Of a DNA stretch of 20,378 bases, positions 6,757-13,549 are shown piece after piece (the first letter of the stretch is position 1; every line of letters begins with the position of its first letter). The position numbers and the translations under genes were made by a program. The DNA comes from Bacteroides_E sp964528875. Its GTDB lineage: Bacteria; Bacteroidota; Bacteroidia; Bacteroidales; Bacteroidaceae. Under the pieces are notes generated by a model, which had not been told where the DNA came from, ran no database searches, and worked only from the letters and a program-made list of their open reading frames with translations. The stretch spans positions 1 through 20,378 of the forward strand of contig CAZGUI010000043.1 in NCBI GenBank assembly GCA_964528875.1. Reading direction: 5' to 3'.

Positions 6757-7835
6757 AAAAAATAACAATCCGTTTGAGTGATTTGGATTTTAACAGATTT
6801 AACAAACTATATGAACAAAGCACAGACAAAAGTAAAAATGATTTTATGTCTACTTTGATAGATACATATATAAGGAAAGAAGGTATTTTAATGGATAATG
6901 TGTTTAAACCAGTAACATCTCAAAGACAAGAGTTTGATTATGCAAGTTATCAAAAAGATTTAAAAAGAGAACATCAAAATTATATTAATGAAATGCTTTT
7001 AAATATTTCTGAAACAGGGGATGTAAAACAATTAGTTCGTAATATGGTTGCTCTTCCCAAGTTGTCAATTGATAATTTACTTGCATTAACGAAACAAAGA
7101 CCAGATTTAACAATACGTGAACTTAAATCATTCAGTGATTGGAATAAAGAAGGAGTCAATATTAAAAAAGACGAAAAGTCACTTAGTATGATGAAGTATG
7201 AAGGAGAATATAAACGACAAAGTGGCGAGATGGCAAAATCATATGCTGTAAAGAAAGTATTTGATATTAGCCAAACAACAAAAGATTTTAAACCTACGGT
7301 AAACGTTATGGATAACATTGAAATTAGAGATGCAATCGTCAGGATGCTTTCTCCTGTAAAAGTTGAAGCGGTAAGTACTCCAGAAGCTAACACCGCTTTT
7401 ATGTACGAAAAAGAAGAAAAGATTTTAATTGCAACGAACCCGAAAGCAACAAGTTATGAAATCATTAAAGAACTTCTGATAATTACATTTACCGTTAAGT
7501 TACCTGTGTCAGAAGAAAGAGCTGTTGAGGAAGTCCCACAACAACAATTAGCGATACACATGATATTAGAAGGATACGGATTTAGAGATAATTTTCCAGT
7601 AGGTGTTCAGAAATATTTAAAAGGAAAAGAACCAGACGTTATAAAAGATTGGCTTAATGAATCAAAAAAACTATCAAATGATTTTATTAAAGGTGTTGAC
7701 TTATGCCATGAGGCGAATATTAAAGGAAAAGAAATTCTCAAGGACTATGAAAAAACAAATATGGAAAGACATGCAAATAAGGCCATTCAAGAAAACAAAC
7801 AAAATATGATATTAGAACACGAGATAGAACGTTAG
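6753..7835 (+). CDS. RHH plus ArdC-like protein, protease motif degenerate
   Basis: A 360-residue protein. Residues 1-45 (ITIRLSDLDFNRFNKLYEQS, DFMSTLIDTYIRKEG) look like an Arc-type ribbon-helix-helix. Residues ~60-175 resemble the ArdC/LtrC-type N-terminal ssDNA-binding domain (LTIRELKSFSDWNKEGVNIKK, YAVKKVFDISQT). The following ~180-300 segment occupies the place of the metallopeptidase domain, but the expected HExxH is replaced by IIKELLIITF (residues 237-246), so zinc peptidase activity is unlikely. ArdC-like proteins can protect incoming single-stranded DNA, which suits a gene in the leading mobilisation cluster. The main start overlaps the pcfB stop (ATGA) with AAGGAG 8 bases upstream. 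A second start at 6891 (Met47) has AAGGAAAGAAGG upstream, so the ArdC-like part could also be made without the RHH. Family call is moderate. Confidence 0.6.
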   Translation: MKKITIRLSDLDFNRFNKLYEQSTDKSKNDFMSTLIDTYIRKEGILMDNVFKPVTSQRQEFDYASYQKDLKREHQNYINEMLLNISETGDVKQLVRNMVALPKLSIDNLLALTKQRPDLTIRELKSFSDWNKEGVNIKKDEKSLSMMKYEGEYKRQSGEMAKSYAVKKVFDISQTTKDFKPTVNVMDNIEIRDAIVRMLSPVKVEAVSTPEANTAFMYEKEEKILIATNPKATSYEIIKELLIITFTVKLPVSEERAVEEVPQQQLAIHMILEGYGFRDNFPVGVQKYLKGKEPDVIKDWLNESKKLSNDFIKGVDLCHEANIKGKEILKDYEKTNMERHANKAIQENKQNMILEHEIER

Positions 7836-7861
7836 ACTATATTTTTTCTTGATTTTTTAGT

Positions 7862-7886
7862 AAGGTCGCCATCAGGCGATTTTTTA
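7862..7886 (+). terminator. Terminator-like hairpin before the coupling ATPase gene
   Basis: TCGCC (7866-7870) and GGCGA (7875-7879) pair around ATCA, extended by G-U and A-T pairs into the T run at 7880-7885. It is followed at once by AATTTAGAAAGG, the ribosome binding site of the next gene. Confidence 0.75.
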
Positions 7887-7903
7887 ATTTAGAAAGGTTT
7901 TGA

Positions 7904-9586
7904 ATGAATACAGAAAAGCAGAAAAATAAAAAAAATAGTTTTCTGATTACTGCAGGTATTTTCTATTTCTTTTATATTGTGCTTATTTTGAAATACACAC
8001 CAATTCTTATGCAAGATGGTTTACCAGGCTTAATATTGAATTTTGGTGATTTTAATATTAAAGATTTAATCAAATTTAATTGGGATATAAAGTATTTCTT
8101 AATTGGAAGTTTGATTTATCTTATAGTTGTTTCTTTAATATATTATTCAGATCGTGGTATTAGACATAATGATGCTTATGGTTCTTCCGAATGGGGAAGT
8201 ATTAAAAAACTAAATAAGAAGTTTAAGGATAAAAAAAAATCATTCAATATCATTCTGTCAAAAGAACTCCGTATGGGACTTGATGGTTATAAGACGCAAC
8301 GTAATGCTAATGTGATTGTATTAGGTGGTTCGGGAGCTGGAAAAACTAGAGGTTACGTGCTTCCTAATTTAATGCAACTGAACTCGTCATATATCGTGCT
8401 TGATCCTAAAGGAGAGATAGTAAGACAAGCAGGCGTGATGCTAGAAGATGCTGGCTATGAGTTAAAAATACTGGACTTGAAAGAGATGGAAAAATCAAAT
8501 GGATATAACCCATTTAAATATCTTCGTAAACAACAAGACGTGATGACCCTTGTTAATAATTATATAAGTAATACGACACCCAAAGATTCTAAATCAAGTG
8601 ATCCATTTTGGGAAAAATCAGAAGTTATGCTTCTGTATGCTTTGGTCTTTTTGCTTTATGAGGGAGCAAGACCAGAAGAACAAAATTTTGGTTCAATATG
8701 CGATCTTTTAGGTGAAATAGATGTCCTTGAAGATGAATCAAGAGGAAATCAAAGACTTTCCGCAATAGATGAGGTGTTTAAGTGGCATGGTGAAAATAAC
8801 CCAGATTCTTTAGCTGTTCGTTATTTCAACGATTTTCGAACAAAAGCACCAGGTAAAACAGCTAGAACAATCCTTTTAACTGTTGCGGTTAGAATGGCAC
8901 CATTTTATTTGCCAGAAGTAAGAAGAGTAATGTCGCATGATGAAATGGATTTTTCAAATTTAGGAAAAAGAAAACAAGCTATTTTTTGTGTTATTCCTGA
9001 TGATGATAAAACTTTTAATTTTTTAGTATCTATGGTGTATACACAATGTTTTCAAGAGTTATACCTTATTGCAGATAGAGAATATCACGGTAGGCTACCT
9101 ATACCAGTACAGTTTATTATGGATGAATTTGCAAATGTAAAAACACCAGAAAATTTTATTGAACTTTTATCTACAATGAGATCACGGGGTATTTCTTGTT
9201 CTATAATCTTGCAGACAATTGCTTCTTTAAAAAAAGAATTTGGCGAGCATGAATATGAAGGCATAATCGGAAATTGTGACGAATTTGTATATCTTGGTGG
9301 TAACGAGCCTTCGTCGCATAAATATATTTCAGAAATGCTTGGCAAAGAAACAATTAATATTGCAACAGATAGCAGAACGAAGTCCAGTCAAGGTTCAACT
9401 TCTAAAAACTATCAACAAACAGGCCGAGAGCTTTTAACAGAATCCGAAGTTAGAGAGTTAAACAGAAATAAATCAATTATTTTCATATCTGGCGAAAAAC
9501 CAATAATAGATAATAAATTTTCATTAAAAAATCATAAAAATTATAAACACATAACAGATGGGGGAGGTAGACCGTATGCATATTAG
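7904..9586 (+). CDS. VirD4/TraG-type coupling ATPase (PcfC-like)
   Basis: Hexameric inner-membrane ATPase that receives the relaxase-DNA complex and feeds it to the secretion channel. Of 560 residues, two N-terminal membrane helices (~12-33 and ~64-81) are followed by the cytosolic motor. Walker A GGSGAGKT lies at 141-148 and is preceded by NVIVL. Conserved IVLDPKGE follows at ~164-171. Walker B VQFIMDEFA lies at ~402-410, and ILQTIASLKKEFGE after it matches the TraG-family motif with the conserved Gln. The short C-terminus, ending GGGRPYAY, lacks the acidic tail of some homologues. RBS AGAAAGG has a terminator-like hairpin just in front. It sits between the relaxosome cluster and the channel genes as expected. 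Length is typical for the Gram-positive family. Confidence 0.95.
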   Translation: MNTEKQKNKKNSFLITAGIFYFFYIVLILKYTPILMQDGLPGLILNFGDFNIKDLIKFNWDIKYFLIGSLIYLIVVSLIYYSDRGIRHNDAYGSSEWGSIKKLNKKFKDKKKSFNIILSKELRMGLDGYKTQRNANVIVLGGSGAGKTRGYVLPNLMQLNSSYIVLDPKGEIVRQAGVMLEDAGYELKILDLKEMEKSNGYNPFKYLRKQQDVMTLVNNYISNTTPKDSKSSDPFWEKSEVMLLYALVFLLYEGARPEEQNFGSICDLLGEIDVLEDESRGNQRLSAIDEVFKWHGENNPDSLAVRYFNDFRTKAPGKTARTILLTVAVRMAPFYLPEVRRVMSHDEMDFSNLGKRKQAIFCVIPDDDKTFNFLVSMVYTQCFQELYLIADREYHGRLPIPVQFIMDEFANVKTPENFIELLSTMRSRGISCSIILQTIASLKKEFGEHEYEGIIGNCDEFVYLGGNEPSSHKYISEMLGKETINIATDSRTKSSQGSTSKNYQQTGRELLTESEVRELNRNKSIIFISGEKPIIDNKFSLKNHKNYKHITDGGGRPYAY

Positions 9587-9605
9587 AGATAGGACATCAA
9601 AATAA
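9576..9605 (+). other. Possible 9-codon leader ORF before a double hairpin
   Basis: ATG at 9576 has GGGGAGGT (9561-9568) at 7 bases and opens a 9-codon frame (MHIRDRTSK) overlapping the end of the coupling ATPase gene. It is followed by three AAAAATT repeats and two hairpins, the second a terminator. The GGGGAGGT also encodes part of the coupling ATPase tail, so chance is possible. Confidence 0.25.
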
Positions 9606-9632
9606 CACAAAATAAAAATTAAAAATTAAAAA

Positions 9633-9682
9633 TTAGTGGTGTAGACCACTAAAACTAAGCTACCAAAAAGGTGGCTTTTTTA
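9633..9682 (+). terminator. Tandem hairpins with terminator before the Maff2 gene
   Basis: Hairpin 1 pairs TTAGTGGT (9633-9640) with ACCACTAA (9645-9652) around GTAG. Hairpin 2 pairs AAGCTACC (9657-9664) with GGTGGCTT (9670-9677, one G-U) around five A and runs into T's. ATTAGAAAGAGGA follows, giving the ribosome binding site of the next gene. Confidence 0.8.
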
Positions 9683-9698
9683 TTAGAAAGAGGAATTT

Positions 9699-9953
9699 AT
9701 GTATTTATTACAACATTTTTTTATCTTAGCAACAGATGGAGCAACAGAAGGAATAACAAATTTATATAACTTATTGGCTGGTTTGATAACGGTTGTTGGA
9801 GCAATTGTTGTTTTATATGGAATCGTACAAGTGGGAATGTCCATATCTTCACAAGACCATACACAAAGAACAAACGGTTTGTTTTTCTTGGCAGGTGGAC
9901 TTCTAATAGCCTTTGCACCAGCTATTTTAAAAATAATTGGAGTAACGATTTAG
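9699..9953 (+). CDS. Maff2-family small membrane protein (putative pilin-like channel component)
   Basis: An 84-residue protein with two hydrophobic helices, about residues 22-45 (NLLAGLITVVGAIVVLYGIVQVG) and 57-80 (GLFFLAGGLLIAFAPAIL), joined by a polar turn (SSQDHTQRTN). The Gly-rich helices and small size are those of the Maff2/CD1107-neighbourhood proteins found between the coupling ATPase and the TrbL-like gene in Tn1549-type elements. Topology is similar to VirB2/TrbC pilin subunits, so a structural role in the channel is a reasonable inference but not established here. AGAGGA lies just upstream of the start. Hairpins with T runs stand on both sides, so its level may be set separately from the neighbours. 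Confidence 0.85.
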   Translation: MYLLQHFFILATDGATEGITNLYNLLAGLITVVGAIVVLYGIVQVGMSISSQDHTQRTNGLFFLAGGLLIAFAPAILKIIGVTI

Positions 9954-9971
9954 TTTTTTAATAAGGCTATT

Positions 9972-10015
9972 GGCGGTAAATGGTATTTTTTGATACGAAT
10001 TACCGCCTTTGTTTT
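9972..10015 (+). terminator. Terminator-like hairpin before the TrbL-like gene
   Basis: GGCGGTAA (9972-9979) and TTACCGCC (10000-10007) form a perfect 8-bp stem with a possible inner GTAT/ATAC pairing, followed by TTTGTTTT. The AAGGAAGGGG ribosome binding site of the next gene starts 3 bases later. Confidence 0.75.
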
Positions 10016-10029
10016 AAAAGGAAGGGGTG

Positions 10030-10881
10030 ATGAGATTGTTAGATTCTGTTATGAGGTTTGTTCAAACAATGTTTCAATGGCTTCATATTCTACTAGAACA
10101 GGCTAATTTTGCTGTCCTCAAAGCAGATAAAGTGGTTTCAGGACTTATTAAAGATGGGAGTATGGCAAGCTGGCAAAATTATGTTATGGGTGCAGGTTTT
10201 AGTATTTGTATCATATTAACTTATATGCAGTTTATTAAAGTATTTTTAAACTACAATGGTGGACATAGATTAGAACCGTGGGTTTCTCCATTTATACGTT
10301 TTGCTCTCACTAATGTAGCTGTTTTGTCAACGCCAATCATATATGGCTGGATGTCAGAACTAACCAGCACAATGCTTGGAAATGAGTTTGGAGTACTAGA
10401 CCTATATGGAGAATTTATGGATGTCTATTTGGAATATAGTTCAGCTGGTTGGTGGGATAAGGCGAAAGCTTCATTAATTATTACGTTAACGGCTTTTATT
10501 GTCTTCATTGTCTTACTTACATTGACCATGTCCGTTATGGTCATTTTAGCTGTTAGAATTTTTAAAATTATAATTTATTTAGCAATAAGTCCTGTACCAA
10601 TGGCTTTTTTTGCAAGTGAAAAAACAGAACAGACAGCTTATGGATTTTTGAAAAAATTATTTGCATTACTTTTGCAAGGATTTGTTATTTTATTAATTTT
10701 ACACATACATTCTATATTGCCTAATATATGGGACTTAGTAGGCATTAAAGTTACTGAGTTAAATAGTAATGAAGCAATTAATGCTGTCTATAAACTGATT
10801 TTTGTTATACCAGAAATGATTGTTATATCTTTCTTAATTAAATCATCAGACCAAATCGCAAAAGACATGGTAGGAGCATAA
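10030..10881 (+). CDS. TrbL/VirB6-like multi-pass channel protein
   Basis: This 283-residue protein is rich in membrane helices: about residues 50-70, 90-110, a long pair around 145-190 (LIITLTAFIVFIVLLTLTMSVMVILAVRIFKIIIYLAISPVPMAFF, given here in pieces only by position), 205-225, and one near 255-270 (LIFVIPEMIVISFLI). The ISPVPMAFFASEKTE segment is characteristic of the TrbL/VirB6-like proteins of Gram-positive elements (CD1107/PrgH-like). Role: polytopic core of the translocation channel in the cytoplasmic membrane. ATG at 10030 is preferred; GTG at 10027 is in frame but overlaps the AAGGAAGGGG site. It is followed 17 bases later by prgI. Confidence 0.85.
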   Translation: MRLLDSVMRFVQTMFQWLHILLEQANFAVLKADKVVSGLIKDGSMASWQNYVMGAGFSICIILTYMQFIKVFLNYNGGHRLEPWVSPFIRFALTNVAVLSTPIIYGWMSELTSTMLGNEFGVLDLYGEFMDVYLEYSSAGWWDKAKASLIITLTAFIVFIVLLTLTMSVMVILAVRIFKIIIYLAISPVPMAFFASEKTEQTAYGFLKKLFALLLQGFVILLILHIHSILPNIWDLVGIKVTELNSNEAINAVYKLIFVIPEMIVISFLIKSSDQIAKDMVGA

Positions 10882-10898
10882 AGAGAAAGGATATATTA

Positions 10899-11306
10899 AT
10901 GGAAGTAAAGATTCCTAAAGAAATTAATCGATATACCGAAAATGTAGTAGGTACAATGAATTTGAGGCAACTTATTTTTGGGATACTGACAGTTGTTTTT
11001 GCTTTTTTTATGTTCATAAAATTGGATTATTCATATACCGTTAAAATATTTATCATTGTGCCAATCGTTGCACCTATCGCTATGTTAGGTTTTTTTGAAT
11101 ATAACGGTATGAAAGCAGAAGAGCTAATGTCTATTATTTTTAGATATATATTTTCATCTAACAAGCTAACTTGTAGGCCAAGAACATTGTACGAATTTTT
11201 TTATATAGAAGGGAATGAAAATGGAAAGAACAAGAAAGAAAATGAAAGAGATAACGAAGAATTATCTCAAAACTCCAAAAAACGTTCAAAATATACTTCC
11301 AGTTGA
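10899..11306 (+). CDS. prgI: PrgI-family membrane protein (VirB3-like)
   Basis: The family start EVKIPKEINRYTENVVGTMNLRQ is clear, followed by two membrane helices (~24-42 and ~48-67) and a conserved cytoplasmic segment (GMKAEELMSIIFRYIFS, RPRTLYEF). PrgI sits next to the VirB4 ATPase in Gram-positive conjugation operons and is thought to act like VirB3, tethering VirB4 to the channel. At 135 residues it has a hydrophilic tail (after about residue 105, GNENGKNKKENERDNEELSQ) beyond the conserved part. That tail is encoded by the stretch overlapping the start of virB4 by 86 bases. RBS AGAAAGGA lies upstream. Confidence 0.88.
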   Translation: MEVKIPKEINRYTENVVGTMNLRQLIFGILTVVFAFFMFIKLDYSYTVKIFIIVPIVAPIAMLGFFEYNGMKAEELMSIIFRYIFSSNKLTCRPRTLYEFFYIEGNENGKNKKENERDNEELSQNSKKRSKYTSS

Positions 11307-13548
11307 AAGGATATATGAAGACGGAATTTTCCAATTAGGAAATTTATATTCACAAACCTTTAGTTTTTCAGATATAAACTATGCAATAGCTTCCCAAGAT
11401 GAGAGGGAAGCTATTTTTTTGAATTATTCAGAACTATTAAACTCAATAGATTCTTCTGCTTACACACAGGTTATGATAAATAATGAAACCATTGATGCGG
11501 ATAGATATATGGACTCCATTTTAATTGAAGCAAAGAAGGACGGCTTGAATCATTTTAGGGATGAGTATAATGACATGCTCGAAGATAAAACTGTAGCAAC
11601 TAACAATCTTCAACAACAAAAATATATTACATTGTCAACAGATAAAAAATCTATAGAAGAAGCCAGATTATACTTTAATCGACTACACAATACGATGGAA
11701 GAACATCTGAAAAATATGGGTTCTAATCTGGAAGCTTTAGATGCAAAAAGTAGGCTACATATGTTGCATAGTTTTTTCAGACCCCAAGATATAGGGTTCT
11801 TTGACTTTGATATAAAGGAAAGAGCAAAAAGAGGTCATGGTTTTAAAGAATATGTTCTTCCTGCAAATATGAGAATTAAAAGCGATTTTATAGAATTTGA
11901 TGGAAATTATGCTAGAGTCATGTTTATTAAAGATTTTGCAACTTTTATAAAAGACGATTTTGTTGCAGAATTGTCCGAATTGCCATTCAATCTTACCATT
12001 ACAATTAGTATGTTTTTAACTCCAACTCATGAGGCAATAGATGTAGTGCAAAAGAGGCTTTTAGGAGTTGAGTCTAATATTCATAAATTTTTACAAAGAC
12101 AAGCTAAACAAGATAATTTTTCAGGCTCTATTCCTTATTCCATGCAAATGCAAAGGAATGAAGTTAAAGAGTTTTTAGATGACTTAATGACACGTGACCA
12201 ACGTATGGTAATCGCTACGATAACAATAATGCACACAGCGGAATCATTAAGTGAACTTAATGAGCAAACCGAGAACATAGAAATGACGGCTAGAAGAAAT
12301 ATGTGCCAAGCTTCTGTTTTAAGATGGGAGCAAATTCAAGGATTGCAAACGACATTACCGTTTGGTCTTCACAATATTCACGCTACAAGAACGTTAACAA
12401 CAGAATCCGTTGCCGTTTTTATGCCGTTTCAAGCTCAAAATATATTTCATGAAGGTGGTATTTATTATGGTCAAAATATCATCTCGAAAAAACCAATAGT
12501 AGTTAAAAGAGATAATCTTTTGAATGGGAATTCGTTTATTTTAGGAATACCAGGCTCAGGGAAATCCTTTTTTGCTAAAAAAGAAATTGTAAACACCATG
12601 TTAGCCACAGATTATGATGTTCTAATTATAGATCCAGAACGTGAGTACAGTGAATTAGTAAAAAGATTGGGTGGTGAAATATTGAGATTGTCAGCTAATT
12701 CGCAGACACACATAAATCCTTTAGACTTAAATGATCAATACTCAGATGGTGCTAATCCATTGAGTGACAAGTCTGAATTTATTATGTCACTGTTTCAACA
12801 AGTTATGTCAGGATATGTATTAGGGGCAACAGAAAAATCAATTATTGATCGTTCTGTCAGGGAAGTCTATAAAGAGTTGTTTGATTCAAAATATACAATT
12901 GAACCGCCCACCCTTGTCGATTTACATGCATCATTAAGTCATCAAAAAGAGATTGAGGCAGAGAATTTAGCATTGGCACTTGAAATGTTTGTAACTGGTA
13001 GTTTGAATAGTTTTTCACATAAAACAAATGTTGATTCAAATAACAGGCTGCTTTGCTTTGATATTTTGGATTTAGGCGATCAATTAAAGCCAGTAGGAAT
13101 GTTGGTTATATTGGATTTTGTTTTGAATCGAATAACAAAGAATCGAGAGGCTGGGAAAAGAACTCTTTTTGTAATAGATGAAATCTACCTATTGTTTTTA
13201 CAAGAATATGCTTCGAATTTTCTTTACACATTATGGAAACGAGTTAGAAAATATGGGGCATATGCAGTTGGTATAACTCAAAATGTTGATGATCTTTTGC
13301 AGTCTTCAACAGCTAGAACAATGCTTGCCAACTCGGAATTTATAATTTTATTAAATCAAGCATCAACAGACAGGATGCAATTAGGAAAATTGCTAAATAT
13401 TTCGGATATTCAATTGAAATATGTTAATGATTCAAATCCAGGTGAAGGATTATTAAAAATTGGAAAATCAATTGTTCCGTTTGCAGATAAATTCCCCCAA
13501 AACACAGATCTATATAAATTAATGACAACGAAACCAGGCGAGAGCTAA
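11221..13548 (+). CDS. virB4: VirB4-family conjugation ATPase
   Basis: The largest motor of the type IV secretion system, energising channel assembly and transfer at the cytoplasmic face. The chosen start (775 residues) has AGAAGGG 7 bases upstream; ATG at 11215 is in frame but too close to it. The N-terminal ~400 residues are the VirB4 family domain (FFRPQDIGFFDFDIK, ISMFLTPTHEA). The C-terminal ATPase has Walker A GIPGSGKS at ~442-449, LIIDPEREY at ~468-476 and Walker B RTLFVIDEIYLL at ~647-658, with the ITQNVDDLL motif after it. It overlaps prgI by 86 bases and ends 1 base before the wall hydrolase gene. Length is typical. Confidence 0.95.
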   Translation: MERTRKKMKEITKNYLKTPKNVQNILPVERIYEDGIFQLGNLYSQTFSFSDINYAIASQDEREAIFLNYSELLNSIDSSAYTQVMINNETIDADRYMDSILIEAKKDGLNHFRDEYNDMLEDKTVATNNLQQQKYITLSTDKKSIEEARLYFNRLHNTMEEHLKNMGSNLEALDAKSRLHMLHSFFRPQDIGFFDFDIKERAKRGHGFKEYVLPANMRIKSDFIEFDGNYARVMFIKDFATFIKDDFVAELSELPFNLTITISMFLTPTHEAIDVVQKRLLGVESNIHKFLQRQAKQDNFSGSIPYSMQMQRNEVKEFLDDLMTRDQRMVIATITIMHTAESLSELNEQTENIEMTARRNMCQASVLRWEQIQGLQTTLPFGLHNIHATRTLTTESVAVFMPFQAQNIFHEGGIYYGQNIISKKPIVVKRDNLLNGNSFILGIPGSGKSFFAKKEIVNTMLATDYDVLIIDPEREYSELVKRLGGEILRLSANSQTHINPLDLNDQYSDGANPLSDKSEFIMSLFQQVMSGYVLGATEKSIIDRSVREVYKELFDSKYTIEPPTLVDLHASLSHQKEIEAENLALALEMFVTGSLNSFSHKTNVDSNNRLLCFDILDLGDQLKPVGMLVILDFVLNRITKNREAGKRTLFVIDEIYLLFLQEYASNFLYTLWKRVRKYGAYAVGITQNVDDLLQSSTARTMLANSEFIILLNQASTDRMQLGKLLNISDIQLKYVNDSNPGEGLLKIGKSIVPFADKFPQNTDLYKLMTTKPGES

Positions 13549-13549
13549 T

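Noticed and set aside
6980..7393. 137-codon minus-strand frame opposite the ArdC-like gene
   Set aside because: Sits wholly opposite a well-supported gene, is rich in Ser/Leu/Ile as expected from antisense of Lys/Glu-rich coding, and has no recognisable domain.
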